The position numbers and the translations under genes are program-made. From Shinisaurus crocodilurus (taxonomy: Eukaryota; Chordata; Lepidosauria; Squamata; Shinisauridae): a stretch of 64,000 nucleotides of DNA. The notes under the pieces were generated by a model, which was not told where the DNA came from, ran no database searches, and was given only the letters and a program-made list of their open reading frames with translations. Below, piece after piece: positions 33,196 to 45,089 of the stretch. The stretch is taken from contig CM037878.1 of NCBI GenBank assembly GCA_021292165.1, positions 193,563,118-193,627,117 on the forward strand, read 5' to 3'. Numbering within the stretch: the first letter of the stretch is position 1; every line of letters starts with the position of its first letter.

Positions 33196-33471
33196 TTATG
33201 AGTGAATAGCAGCCATGCTAACATTCACATGGGAGAAAGTAAATAGTCACACTTGAAGGCTATAGCTCACCCTGCTCCAGCTCCTGCTGAACTGTGTACC
33301 TCACTTGCCTTGTGAAAGTCACTGTCAGCCAGTCTAACACACCTAGCAGGGTTGTTGTAAGGCTAAAATTCTTCTCTGAGCTTTTTGGAAGATCTGGCAG
33401 GGTACACGTGTAACAGCAAATTCCATACAATAACAGTGCCTATTTATATTAGCTAAAAGTAGAAGGAAAAC

Positions 33472-33494
33472 ACACACACACACACACACACACA
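33472..33494. repeat. (CA)n microsatellite
   Basis: About 11 CA units. Confidence 0.95.
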
Positions 33495-33499
33495 ATAAA

Positions 33500-34205
33500 T
33501 GAAAGAAAATTAAAACTGCAGCAAACTGCAAGCATGTGGTGATCTCTACAAAGTCTGGAAATCAAAGCAGAATGGCAGATTCCTAAGGCATTGGGACTCC
33601 CCCCCCCAAAAAAAATATATGAGACCGGGTAATTCATAACCACAAAATCCAGATTCAAATTCAAATAGGAAGTATTTCAAAAGCCTGCCTAATAAGTACA
33701 CTACGGAGATCTTTCATTTGCATGTGCGGAAGGCAAAAACACATTTTATTTCCCACACTTTTGTCCAATATTTTTATCTCTTACTGCAGACTGTCAGATA
33801 TTACACTGTTTTGATATATTTGGCCTTTCATAATACATGCAAATACCTTTAGAACCTGCTCACCATGTATTTATATATGCTTCATTTTGCCTATATTGGC
33901 TGCAATCTCGAATTTTATATTATTTGAAAGAACATTAAAAACCAGTTGAAGAAAAAAGTGAAAAGGTCACAGTGAAGGCTCAAAGAAAACTGACTTCTAA
34001 ACAGAAGTAACATGGAACTGTAATATTAAATTACCTGAACAGCAGTCCTACAGTTGTCTTATTCAACTAGACTATAGAAGGATATAGGATGACAACAGTG
34101 TGGCCACTTGTGAATCGCCAAAAAAGAGGACATGCACCACTAAGCCCAGCCTAGATTCCCAGTTACTCTCAGTTACAGTCTGCAACACTAACTGCTACTG
34201 ACATG
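33500..34205. other. AT-rich intergenic sequence
   Basis: I see no gene, terminal repeat or recognised family. Confidence 0.45.
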
Positions 34206-34213
34206 TTTGCGAT

Positions 34214-34372
34214 CATAGATCATAGATCAGAGTTGGAAGGAGCCTACAAGGCTATCGAGCCAAACCCCCTGCTCAATGCAGGAAATTAGAGGAGGGGTCT
34301 CCCATCCAAGTAATAACCAGGCCTGACCCTGCTTAGCTTTCCACGCTCAGACAAGCTGAGCCAGCGTGAGCA
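34214..34372 (-). repeat. 5S-headed SINE with CR1-type tail
   Basis: The minus strand reads CTCACGCTGGCTCAGCTTGT, CTGAGCGTGGAAAGC, TAAGCAGGGTCAGGCC, then box C (GGATGGGAGACC) and the CR1-type tail, ending in repeated CTATGAT units at 34214-34226. It is the most complete copy together with 1078-1248, sharing the same head start, which supports a real family rather than chance fusions. Confidence 0.85.
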
Positions 34373-34800
34373 TCCAATCACAGCACTGTACACCATATGG
34401 AATCAGGTGGGCATTAGGTAGGTCTGCATCTACTGGAAGAACTCTGGTTGATATGCAGCAGATCACCATTTCTCACTCCCATTTGCTTAAAAACAGCAAC
34501 AACAAAATGACTTATTCCTGGCACTAAATTACACTGCTGAAATGAAGAAAGCTGGTGGGGTGGGGGACAATGTAACCAGGAGTGTTTTTTTGGTTTGGAA
34601 AAACTGGAGCTTCATTCATTTCTAGTGCTCAAAACAAGTTCCTGGACTCAGACGTCTTTCATTCTGGAGCCCTAATCTGGTGCATTAACTTACCACAGAG
34701 GCAAACATGGGAGCCGGAAGTGGAGCTGCACTGATGTTGCACACATCACGTGACCCCTCCCATTGGCATCCACATACAGAGTGTGAACATGAAACATATC

Positions 34801-34832
34801 TATATCTATCCATCCATCCATCCATCCATCCA
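34801..34832. repeat. (ATCC)n microsatellite
   Basis: About seven ATCC units after TATCTATATCT. Confidence 0.9.
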
Positions 34833-34924
34833 TAAAATAAATTAATGTGGTGGAGGAAGCTCCACAGAGGACCCATCTCTACAGACATTCACATGAGCGG
34901 GTTCATGATGTGTGTGATGTCTGG

Positions 34925-35860
34925 AGGCTGTTTTGGGATGGATGAGGGTGAACAAGGTGAAACTTAATCTGGACAAGATACTGGTGGGTTGGGAAACCAA
35001 CTACTCTGGATGGAGGTTTCCAACTGGTCTTAGATGGTGTATGTCCACTCCCCCTAAAAGGCCAAGTGCGTAATGTGACTCTGAGCTAACTGGGGAAACC
35101 CAGGTGGCTGCAGTATCCAGGAGTGCATTTTACCAGCTTAGTCTGGTATACCAGCTGCGGCCCTATCTGGCGAGGGCAGACCTTGCCTCAGTTATCCACG
35201 CACTAGTGACATCTAGGCTGGACTACTGTAATGTGCTGAATGTGTGGTTGCCTTTGAAGATGGTCCAGAAACTTTAGCTGGTGCAGAATGTGGCTGCCTG
35301 AGTGTTGATGGGAGCAAGGCAATCAAATAATATAATGCCCATACTGTGCCAGCCGCACCGATGACCAGTGTGTTTCCAAGCCTAATTTAATGTGCTGGGT
35401 TTGGCCTTCAAAGCCTTAAATAGTTTGGGCCCAAATTACTTGCAGGAACTGCCTTCACCCTTTAAGATCAGCACTTTAAGATTAGCAAGAGAGGCCCTTC
35501 TCACTTGCCCACCTATGAGGGCAAGTACATGAGCGGGCCTTTTCCACAATGGCACAACACCTCTGGAATAAGTTGTTATCTGTGGTCTGTCAGGCCCCAT
35601 CCTTGCAAGCTTTTAAGAAGGCCCTGAAGACTTACTTGTTTACTCTATCCTCGGATTATGTTTTACCAGACGGGGTTATAACTGCAATTGCGTTGTAGGT
35701 TCTGTCTTACGCTGATGTTTGTTGTTTTGTGGAACTTTTGCTGCTTTTATTACTGTATCTGTGTTCTATTATGAATTTTATTATATGTGTTTTATTGTTG
35801 TATGCCACCTTTGGGAGGGCTCCTGCCCTCAAAGGCAGCCTATAAATGTTTGAAATAAAA
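34925..35860 (+). mobile_element. L2 LINE ORF2 C-terminal fragment with 3' UTR
   Basis: The plus-strand reading (with stops and shifts) includes VNKVKLNLDK, YLARADLASVIHALVTSRLD followed by YCNVLNVWLPLKMVQKL, LVQNVAA, LAFKALNSLGPNYLQEL and FHNGTTPLE. These are the L2-clade blocks between RT and the 3' end, in the right order. The 3' UTR ends with CACCTTTGGGAGGGCTCC and GCCTATAAATG, followed by a GACA/GAAA/GAAG microsatellite (35862-35922). It is about 0.9 kb, truncated at its 5' end, and dead. Confidence 0.82.
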
Positions 35861-35861
35861 G

Positions 35862-35922
35862 ACAGACAGACAGACAGACAGAAAGAAAGAAAGGAAGGAA
35901 GGAAGGAAGGAAGGAAGGAAGG
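35862..35922. repeat. (GACA)n(GAAA)n(GAAG)n compound microsatellite
   Basis: Three purine-rich tetramer blocks in succession, abutting the L2 3' end and probably seeded by its tail. Confidence 0.92.
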
Positions 35923-36428
35923 TCAGTGGCCAATATGGCCCCACTCCCAGCTCACATGTTCACCTACACAGTACGTTGAACACCTGAATAACAATAGGTA
36001 TATGCCCTTTGCATCATGCTCCAGTTGATGCATCTTGGGGTTTTAGTAAAACAACAACAACACAAAGTAGATCCACCAAGCCCAAAGTCTGCCTACCCGT
36101 TATAGAATATATTTTTCCTTCCTAATACATTGTTGCAGATCTGACTTGGTCTTCCATAATTCTACAACTACTGATTACTTCATATATTGTCTATAGTACT
36201 CTAGGTTTTTTTCCCTTTCCAAACTGGCCTTCTGCGTACCTTCTCCCCAAGCCTGCTCCCAGTTCTTCTTCTCATCTTCTAACCCCCCGTTTAGTATGGA
36301 GTTTTGACTTTGCCTTGCCTCATACATGCCAACTATATCACCCTTACTTTTACTGTCTGGCATAGAATGATTCCTTCCTTGACTAATATTTCCTGGATGG
36401 TGGACTCCGATACTAACCCTGCTTCACC

Positions 36429-36549
36429 CACTGACTGGGTTCAAACAACACAATAACCCACACTCAAGGATTAAGTATGTGTTGAGTGTGGGTTGTTATT
36501 GAACCGTGGGTTGTTTGAAAAGTGGGTTATCGTGTTGTCTGAAAACCCA
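36429..36549. mobile_element. TGGGTTC-family MITE (copy 1)
   Basis: The left end CTGGGTTCAAACAACAC and the inverted right end CTGGGTTTTCAGACAACAC match, continuing inward to AACCCAC on both sides. An inverted relative occupies about 37135-37241, and smaller relatives lie at 37247-37318 and 37380-37433. The target duplication is not convincing. Confidence 0.65.
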
Positions 36550-36568
36550 GCTGCGCTAATAAGCCTGT

Positions 36569-37037
36569 GTTGTTTAGGTTATATTTTTTGTGATATTCTT
36601 GTATTCTGTTATATTTTTTGTTATAATTTGTTTTGAAAAGTAAATAAAATATTTTTTAAAAAATACCATTGTTGGCTTCAGTGGCTGTATGTTAATGTCT
36701 TTATGCTCTTGCATATTTTTATATAATGTAAAGATAAGGATGTTGAGATACTGTTGACTCTGGGTTGGTTTGGATGTAATAGAAAACCATTATTAGATGA
36801 TGATAGATGATGATGATGATGATGATTATGATGATGATGATGATGATGATTATATTGTCATGGAAATGACTAAATATTGATTACTTTAATTTGTCATGCT
36901 TATGTTACATCATGCAGAGTATGATCCTTTGCTAGATCACAACTACTTTAGACCTTATTGCCAGTAAATTACATAATAATAGTTGAAGCCTATGTCGTGT
37001 GGGTTGTCATGTCACATGACACGACAACCCACACTGT
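36569..37037. repeat. Left arm of a large inverted repeat
   Basis: This arm is the reverse complement of 38560-39003, apart from a few substitutions and a different length of the GAT microsatellite (about 36787-36852 here). It contains about 95 bp of L1 3' end (36569-36665), then about 330 bp of non-L1 sequence, and ends inward with a short perfect palindrome (TTGTCATGTCACATGAC region, about 36996-37035). Confidence 0.92.
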
Positions 37038-38559
37038 TATTAGATGATGATTAGACCATGAATAACCCATGAAGAGATCCCATGGTTTGTTGTTGGGTTG
37101 TGAACTGTGGGTTGGTCACCATGATTTGTTATCTCAGTTGGGTTAGGCAGCATGATAATTCACATTTCAATGACAACCCACGTTTCAACGACAACCCATA
37201 CTCAACCCTTGAGTGTGGGTTATTGTGTTGTCTGAACCCAGCCATTGACTGGGTTTGCACAACGTGTTAACCCACTGTGGCTTATAAACTATGGTGGGTT
37301 AGTGTGTCATGTGAACCCAGACTGCTGCTATCAGGGTTGCCTATTTTTGGCTTATAAACCACCATAACAACCAATGATCTGTAGTGGGGGTTGTTTGACC
37401 CACAGTGGGTTGCCACGTCATCTGAACCCAGATGACATGACCCATCATGGGTCAAGCCCCTTTGCTACAAAAGCACTTGGCAAGAGCAGCAAAAACCCTT
37501 GCTGCTCTTGTCAAGTGGCTAGCAGGCAACTGCCAGTGCCAACCATCCCCAAAGTGCCCAATCGGCACTTGAGAGTGTCTGGCAAAGGCTTCCTACACTC
37601 CCTGCCGCTGCTGCAAGTCATTTTCAGCTCTCTGAAGTTTGAGTGACACTTAAAAAATACATATTTTTGAGATCACAAAAGCTGCTTGTCAAGCGGCTTT
37701 CATGATCCCAATTTACCCATCCCCGAGTAGTCCCTCCATAGGTCACCAGTGGTACCTTGGAGGGGCTGCCCGGGATTTGTAAGTATTTTTTAAAAAAATA
37801 AAAATCACTCAAATTAATTTTTGCAAATATTTTCCAAAATTATTTTATTTTTTTTATAATGCCACCTGTGTGCAACTACAGGCAATTGCAGTTACATGCA
37901 GGCAGCAGTGGGGACCCTGGGGTGGCCACTGGGTGGGGGGGTGCCTGCTGACAAAGTCCAGCAGGCACCCACCCTGTTTGCCCCCTAATGTTGCAGGTAA
38001 GTAGATCTCCACTCCCTTATCCTTTTGAAGGATCTGACAACTGTCAAAATGAGCTGTGAGATTGTTGCTTGTGAAAAGGGGGACCCAAACCCCCATTTTT
38101 GCAACAAGATCCCTAGGATTATTTTGGGAAGCCTGTGTCTCCCCAGTGTTCCCTCCTTTTTGCCACTGTTCCTGAGGTGCTGCCAGCTAAGGAACATGCA
38201 AAATTAGTGGGGATACCCAGGGGTGGTGGTAATTGCTTCCAATGACAGCTGACCTGTCACTGAGAGCAATTACCCCCTCACCCAGGGGAATCACCACTAA
38301 TTCTGCATGTTCCTGGGGTGGTATCACCTCAGGAACAAGGCAAAATGGAGGGTACACTGGGGAGACATGGGCTGCCCCCCCAAAGTAGCCCTCCGATGCT
38401 CCTGCTAAGGGTGTTTCTTTAAGCCCCCCTTTCTTTACACCCCACTCTCTAGAGCGGGTTTGGAGGGGGCTACAAAGTTTCTTTTTGGCAGGGACATGGG
38501 CATTGTTGCAGTCTATCTTGGGCCCCAGGGTGATCAACCCACAGTGCGTGGCTTGTGCC
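37038..38559. other. 1.5-kb spacer of the inverted repeat, built of foldback MITE sequence
   Basis: The spacer contains a MITE at about 37135-37241 whose right end (TGTTGTCTGAACCCAG) is the inverse of 36429, a 72-bp one at 37247-37318, and another end at 37419-37433. A hairpin at 37471-37515 pairs CACTTGGCAAGAGCAGC with its inverse, and a short one lies at 37943-37971 (GTGCCTGCTG). There is also a long imperfect palindrome at 38127-38373. ORFs here are shadows of the repeats; no transposase is seen. Confidence 0.7.
38127..38373. mobile_element. Imperfect 250-bp palindrome within the spacer
   Basis: TGTCTCCCCAGTGTTCCCTC and AGGAACATGCAAAATTAG on the left are inverted on the right as GGGTACACTGGGGAGACA and CTAATTCTGCATGTTCC. 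The centre is near 38250 (GACAGCTGACCTGTC). It is likely the body of a foldback transposon. Confidence 0.75.
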
Positions 38560-38745
38560 ACAGTGTGGGTTGTCGTGTCATGTGACATGACAACCCACAC
38601 GACATAGGCTTCAACTATTATTATGTAATTTACTGGCAATAAGGTCTAAAGTAGTTGCGATCTAGCAAAGGATCATACTCTGCATGATGTAACATAAGCA
38701 TGACAAATTAAAGTAATCAATATTTAGTCATTTCCATGACAATAT

Positions 38746-38778
<33 letters not shown>

Positions 38779-39003
38779 ATAATGGTTTTCTATTACATCC
38801 AAACCAACCCAGAGTCAACAGTATCTCAACATCCTTATCTTTACATTATATAAAAATATGCAAGAGCATAAAGACATTAACATACAGCCACTGAAGCCAA
38901 CAATGGTATTTTTTAAAAAATATTTTATTTACTTTTCAAAACAAATTATAACAAAAAATATAACAGAATACAAGAATATCACAAAAATATAACCTAAACA
39001 ACA
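38560..39003. repeat. Right arm of the large inverted repeat
   Basis: This is the reverse complement of 36569-37037. Its outer 99 bp are the 3' end of the minus-strand L1 that continues to about 40990; its inner end is the same palindrome as in the left arm. The ATC microsatellite at 38748-38779 is shorter than its counterpart. Confidence 0.92.
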
Positions 39004-40990
39004 TACAATAAATCATAAAGTGCACCCCCCCACCCTCCAAGGGAACAATTAATATACTTCCATCTCTTGATCAAATGAAATCTAAATTCCAAAAATATAA
39101 CATATCCTGACAAGGCATGTTCCCCTTCCCCTTTATTAATACATAATCTAGTAATTGATTCCATATATCCATAAAATTATTCTTCTTTACCAATCCTTTT
39201 TTGCATTTGATACTACTAGTTAGTTTATCATTTAGGGCTATGTCCCAAACTTCCTTATACCAGTCTGTTATTAGGAAAACATGTTGTACTTTCTAATTTC
39301 TCGCTATCATTAGCCTGGCCGCAGTTAACAAGTTTACAATTAACTCCTTTGTATTTTGGTAACAAATAAGCTTCTCCGTTATCGATAACAATGCTAATTT
39401 TGGACAGACCTCTAAATTAATACCAATAATTTTTGATATTTCTGTAAAAACCTCTCGCCAAAACGCCAATACATTTTTACAACTCCACCACATATGAGCA
39501 TATGTCCCTTTTTCCAGACATCCTCTCCAACAAAATGCAGAACAATTATTATCTATTCTATTTAATCTTACTGGAGTTAAATACTATCTCCAAATTAGTT
39601 TATAAAAAATTTCCTTTATCCTAGTTGACATCACTTTCACAATCCGTCTATCCCATATATTGTTCCACCCCACCTTCGAGGTCACCTCTTCAAATTCATT
39701 ATCCCATACTGCCTTTAGCTGGTCCTCTTGTTCTTCTGCTTTTTGAATCAATCTATATAAATCCCTTGTTATACCTCTTGTTGATGCATTACCTGGTAGG
39801 CCATCTCTAGACATGACCATCTTTTCAAAATTAGTTAAATCTCTCTCGTACTCCGTTTTCCTTTTCCATTTCTTCGACCACTGTTCTAACTGAACTAAAT
39901 TTAACCATGATAATCTTCTTCTCCCAACAATTTCCATTATTTGGTCTCTAGTCCCCATCTTTTCCACCCAATCGGACAATCTAATAACCCTAACTTCTCT
40001 TAGTTTACCCTCAAGACCTGATCTTAAATTTTTGGGGAAACCGTTTAGAGCCACCACCTGAGTTAATGGAGATATCCCTGGTATAAATATGCTCTTCATA
40101 GTACCCCAAATCACTAACAAATTTCTTAGAAAAGGGTTGTCTATATTTTTTTTATCAATTTATAATTATTTTTCTGAAAAAAAATATTCTCCAGAGTATT
40201 ACATAATTCAAAAGTTTCTAACTTCAACCACATTATTTATTTAGGTCGTGCTATAATATCCACTATATGTCTTAACTGATTCGCTATATAATACCATTTT
40301 AAATTCGGCAGACCCAAACCCCCTACTTTTTGTGCTTTATACCATCTTGTTTTAGTAATCCTAGACTTTCCCCCTCCATTAGAATATGTATTAATAATTG
40401 TTTGCCATTCTTTAAGTTCCTTATCTGATATCGCACTTGGTATCATCCGAAATAAAAAAAATATCTTTGGCAGAATCTTCATTTTAATCAAAGCAATTCT
40501 ACTAAACCAGGAAAATCCAATTTTTTTATACTCCTCTATTTTATTCTTTACCTCATTCTTTAATTTCCTATAATTCTGGTCTCCCAATTTATCTATATCT
40601 TTTGGAATTACAATTCCTAAATATTTAATTACATTATTAATCTTATAATTACCTTTTTTCCCTACACATTTCAATCTCTTCTCTTTTACTATAATTAAAC
40701 AACAAAAATTTAGATTTGTTCCAATTAATCTGTAGCCCCGTTACTTCCCCGAACTCCTTTAAATGATTCTCCACTCTATCCATATTTTCCATAGGGTTTT
40801 CGATTGTCAAAAGAGTATCATCTGCAAAAAGATTTATTTTTTCTTCTCTCTAATCCCTATCCCACATATATTCCTATCTTCTCTAAATACATTTGCTAAA
40901 ATTTCCATCACCAATGCAAACAAAATAGGCAAAAGGGGACAGCCTTGTCTAGTTCCTCGACCTAGGTAAAATGGTATTTTCTGGCAGCAT
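38908..40990 (-). mobile_element. 5'-truncated L1 LINE (RT to 3' end)
   Basis: The minus strand carries, in order, GRGTRQGCPLLPILFALVME (41.0-40.9 kb), FADDTLLTIENPMENMDR with the catalytic aspartates (about 40830-40770), LQINWNKSKFLLFNYSK, KYLGIVIP and RIALIKMKILPKIFFLFRM (40.6-40.45 kb), then the C-terminal region with TYAHMWWSCKNVLAFWREVF (39.5-39.4 kb). These are L1 ORF2 motifs from RT block 3/4 to the C-terminal Cys-rich segment. Frameshifts and stops make it inactive. The 5' end is lost near 40990. The A-rich 3' end lies at 38908-38930. The last 99 bp are duplicated in inverted form at 36569-36665. Confidence 0.9.
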
Positions 40991-41099
40991 TTGTTACTGT
41001 CCAGCAGCATGTCATCAATACCAACCGCAAGACTCCTTGCCACACCTCTTTTCCGTTTTCTTCAGTGGCATCAATTTTTCTTCCTCATATGCAAGGGTA

Positions 41100-42440
41100 A
41101 AATGAGCACCAGCACATTATGCAATTAGTGATCTTCAGAATTGCATAATTCCTTTGGATTTCCTACCTGATCTATGAATATCTACATACCAACATTTCTC
41201 ATTTGGGCAACAGACCAGCCACAGGAAGGCTGCATTACCTAACTTACAACCTCCAGTGCTGCATCTTGTCTGTCCAGCTGTGTATAATTTACAACATGTT
41301 CTACTGATTCAACTTTCTGAGAGATAGCGTATACTACTGCTTCATCTTTTCCTTTTATCTAAAGGAGACCAGCAGCCGATATTATACCCAAAACCTCATT
41401 GGCTGTGTCACATCTTGTGAACTGATGCATCCATATGTGGATGCATTCCTTGATCAAGAGGAACCCCTGCCCAACTGAGCATGTATGGTCCTGCAGAAAC
41501 AGTGTTAGACAGGCCTAGGAAACCTTTCTTCATGAAAATGCATGTCTCATTCAGAAGGCAGATAGACAACATTTTAAGGGGAGAAATTACTTAAATCACT
41601 TATTGTAGCTAGTTAAAAGTTGAAACGGATCCCCGTTAAATAAGTTTATTCCATTCATTTCATCCATTATTAAAAAAACAAAAACAAAAAACCTCTGACA
41701 AGGCAATCCTATACATGTCTACATGGAAGCCCCACTGACTTGGGGCTTACTCCCCAAAAATTTAGGCATAGGATTGCAGCTTCAGTGTTGTTGTTCTGAT
41801 TAAAATATGAGATATACTTGCAGAGACTGTACTCCCCACATGTATACATCTGAGAATTAAAAGAGCACTTCATTTGTTTGACAAAATGACTCTAAAAGCT
41901 TGTAGCTCAATAAAATTTCTTATTTCTAAGATACCATAGTACATGCGACAGACAGACTAAACATAGCCCTTTAAAATTCATTGCTATCAGCTAATTAAAG
42001 CTGACCCAAACCAGTCCATTACATGATTTTAACTTAATCTGCATTATCTCAAGGAGTTTATAACACAATGAGAAATTATCTAAGCCAATGTTACTGCTTT
42101 TATTTTTTGAATGGTAAGATAAATAATAACAACAAAAAAAAGTTTTTAAAACAGGTTAGGCCTAATTAGTACATGTATGTGTTATTCCAAGGGTCCCTAC
42201 AAGATTCTGACCCCTATAGGTCACTGTGTAAGTCACTCATGCAGTCCAGTGCATCCAAACAACTTCTCCTAATACACCCCAAAATAATCTGCTACCACCA
42301 CCACCTACTGATCTACCAAAAGCAGTAGGACTCCCCCTTTTATATATGCAGCTGTGTAATTCAAAGCCAGCAAGCTGGGGTGAGATATGTGCTAACCTAG
42401 AATCTCCCAGCCTAGAACACACTGTTTCTTAAAAATGAAA
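41100..42440. other. Intergenic sequence, no supported gene
   Basis: A decayed inverted-repeat MITE (CCCCACTGACTTGGGGCTTA and ATAGGATTGCAG) lies at 41700-41780. The rest shows no gene. Confidence 0.45.
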
Positions 42441-42450
42441 AAATCAGTCA

Positions 42451-42666
42451 GGGCACAATCCTATGCATGCTTAGACAGAAAAAAGTCCTATAATTCCCAG
42501 CATGCCCCAGCCAGCATGACTGCCTGGAGGAATGTTTATTTATTTATTTATTTTATTATATTTATACCCCGCCTTTTTTCCTTGCAAGGAACTCAAGGCG
42601 GCTTACATAGTCCTCCTCCTCCTCTTGTAGGACTTTTTTCTATCTAAATGTGCATAGGATTGTGCC
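42451..42666. mobile_element. TTAA-type MITE interrupted by a SINE tail
   Basis: The left end GGGCACAATCCTATGC and the right end GCATAGGATTGTGCC are inverted, with TTAA on the right (42667-42670) and GTCA on the left. The insert at 42535-42628 splits it. The right arm resumes at TTGTAGGACTTTTTTC. Confidence 0.78.
42535..42628 (-). repeat. tRNA-SINE (type A) 3' fragment nested in a MITE
   Basis: TTTATTTATTTATTT, then TACCCCGCCTTTTTTCCTTG and AACTCAAGGCGGCTTACAT are the reverse complement of the tail at 7200-7260. Only the 3' end was inserted or kept. Confidence 0.8.
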
Positions 42667-43059
42667 TTAAATCAATGTATTGAAGGAAAATAACAGTCAG
42701 GACAAATAGTCATTGATACAGAATAACAAATAATACTTCTAATATCCTAACATAACATAACTGAATCCCCTCTCTAATGGCTATCTTAACCAGCAGCCTT
42801 TTATCTCATCCTTCCACTCTCTCTCCTAAATCCTCTCTTCCTAAATCTCTTCTAATTCCTCTAACTGACCCCTCTTCTAACTGACTTTCTCAACTGACTC
42901 TCCCCACCACAGTAAGTCCACCCTCCATTCCATCACACTCATTCTTCTGTTACAATGTTAATTCAACCCTAATACAATACAGAACCAATTAAATTAAACG
43001 AGTAAAGCTACTACTTAGCTACATAGCCTTTGATCAAAATCTGAAGGGATGTAATATAT

Positions 43060-43415
43060 GAAGCTACCTCATCATGAGTCAAGCCTCTGATCTATCTAGC
43101 TCACTGTTTTCTATTCTGGGCAGCATCAGCAATTTCGGGTCTCACATGGGGATATTTTCCAGACATGCTACTGGAGATCCTAGAGCTGGGAGTGGCAAGG
43201 ACTGGACCTGAGATCTTCTGCATGCAACGCATTTATTTATTTATTATATTTATACCCTGCCTTTTTTCCTGCAAGGAACCCAAGGCAGCTTACATAATCC
43301 TCTTCCTCCTCTCCATTTTATCCTCACAACAACCCTGTGAGGTAGGTTAGGCTGAGAGTCAGTGACTGGCCCAAAGCATGTGCTTTTTCTCTGACCTATG
43401 GGTCCCTTTCTGATC
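43060..43415 (-). repeat. tRNA-SINE (type B) split by a type A SINE
   Basis: The 3' part (minus strand) covers 43060-43220, from AAGCTACCTCATCATGAGTC to GAGATCTTCTGCATGC. The 5' remnant (GCATGTGCTTTTTCTCTGACC) lies at about 43377-43397. Between them is a type A SINE fragment. Confidence 0.68.
43224..43376 (-). repeat. tRNA-SINE (type A) fragment nested in type B
   Basis: ATTTATTTATTTATTATATT, GCAAGGAACCCAAGGCAGC, CTCACAACAACCCTGTGAGG and GTCAGTGACTGGCCCAAAG are the reverse complement of the body and tail of 7028-7270. The tRNA head is missing. Confidence 0.78.
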
Positions 43416-43419
43416 ATAT

Positions 43420-44100
43420 TAGTCTTCACTCTTGGGGAGCCCATGTGGAAGCATTATCCAGAGACAACCACACTGCTATGGTAAAGTATGAAGCCCACTT
43501 TGAATAAGATATAAAATAATTCTTAATGAACAATTATACATTTATACATCACTCAGGCTTATGCTTTTAATGATAAATAGCTTTAAACTTTTCAGATGTT
43601 GAATAGTCTCATTAGAAGTCCCCTATTTTCCATTTACTTTCAGTCACACTCTCTGGCTCTCTTATGCTATTACCAAAATCCAACAAAATGGTCCCATTCC
43701 AACCACAGATAAATTGGTACTTCTTTTTTTAAAAGTCATTTTAATAATGAGTGCATTTTTCTCTTCCCTCAGCCTAGTCATTTAATCAGCTCATTGTGAT
43801 ATTTTCTATAATGTGTTTCTAATAAGAGCTCCATTAATTTTCAAAGCTTGGCTGTCTTAAAAGTTTCAACACCTCCATCAAATAGAAGGTGTTCGCAAAA
43901 TAGCATAGGAAAGAGAAACCTAGGAAATGCTACCACATTATTTAAGTGAAGACATCTTAAATTGAGTACATTAAAAGAAGAGCTAGAACTCAAGCACACT
44001 ACAATGAAAGTGCACAGATGAGCTCAACTGTGAAGAATATGTCCTTTATATGATTCTGCTAGTCTTGTCTTCATCCACAATTATGGGAATACATGGAAAG
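43420..44100. other. AT-rich intergenic sequence
   Basis: No gene or recognised element is seen. Confidence 0.45.
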
Positions 44101-44105
44101 GATTT

Positions 44106-44250
44106 GGACAAATCTGTCAGTTTCATGTTCTCTCCCTGCATTCAAATTTTGTAAATCTCAAGTTCTTTCCTGAATATGAAGCAATTTGTGAATTTTTGGT
44201 AAATTGTTATCAAAAATGTACTGGAACGAACTTCTCATCCATCTGCACCA
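44106..44250 (+). repeat. Direct repeat copy 1 (about 145 bp)
   Basis: GGACAAATCTGTC, AATCTCAAGTTCTTT, TTTGTGAATTTT and GGTAAATTGTTATCAAA recur in the same order at 44452-44600. There is no ORF. They are probably two copies or halves of an old MITE. Confidence 0.7.
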
Positions 44251-44451
44251 GCCAAATTCAATAAGTACTGCTATTCCCAGCAAGGAGGGGGCCATGATAG
44301 ACTTGCCTGCTATATAGCTGTTCAAGATGAGGGACCTGTCAGAAAAAAGACATGGCAACCCTAATTCAGCACTAATATGGCTGAATATACAGGGACTCAA
44401 ACCCAGACTTTTAATAGCAAGTGCTCAAAGCCCTGGCCCCTGGGCCTGGAT

Positions 44452-44600
44452 GGACAAATCTGTCTGGTTTTTTCCCCCACATTCAGATGTTTTTAAAATC
44501 TCAAGTTCTTTTTTGTACTGAATATGGAGAATTTTGTGAATTTTCTTTTTGGTAAATTGTTATCAAAGCCAAACTGAGACGAAATTCTTACCCATCCATC
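44452..44600 (+). repeat. Direct repeat copy 2
   Basis: It matches 44106-44250 with several substitutions and short insertions. The spacing between copy starts is 346 bp. Confidence 0.7.
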
Positions 44601-44825
44601 AGCTAGGTAATGCGGGAGAAATGTTTCCCTGAGAACCTACCAAAATTGCACTTCCCAAACCAATATGCAACCCAAAAGGAAGTTATCCTTCACTATTCAC
44701 ACTTCTCTGGATTTTGCAATGCTCTGATCCAAAAATGTGTCAAAAAATGTGTACAGTGAAAATAATGTAGAAAAAGCTGAGAAAATTGCTTCCAAAATTC
44801 ATATATCGGGGGAAATGCATATAGA

Positions 44826-45081
44826 GAGCCAGTGTGGCGTAGTGGTGAGAGTGTTGGACTGGGAGTCAGGAGATCTGGGTTCTAATCCCCGCTCGGCCAT
44901 GAAACTCTCTGGGTGACTTTGGGCCAGTCACTGACTCTTAGCCTAACCTACCTCACAGTCTGACAGGGTTGTTGTGAGGATAACATGGAGAGGAGGAGGA
45001 TGGTTATGTAAGCCGCCTTGGGTTCCTTGCAGGAAAAAAGGCGGGGTATAAATATAATAATAAATAAATAAAATAAATAAA
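44826..45081 (+). repeat. tRNA-derived SINE (type A), near complete
   Basis: It has the box A-like GTAGTGGTGAGAGTGTTGG, box B-like GGTTCTAATCC, body GGTGACTTTGGGCCAGTCAC, tail GCCGCCTTGGGTTCC and an (AAAT)n end. Closely similar to 7028-7270. A short extra TCTGACAG sits before CAGGGTTGTTG. Confidence 0.87.
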
Positions 45082-45089
45082 TTAGGAGA

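Noticed and set aside
36787..36852. CRISPR-like or satellite array
   Set aside because: It is a simple GAT microsatellite without spacers, mirrored in the other arm of the inverted repeat.
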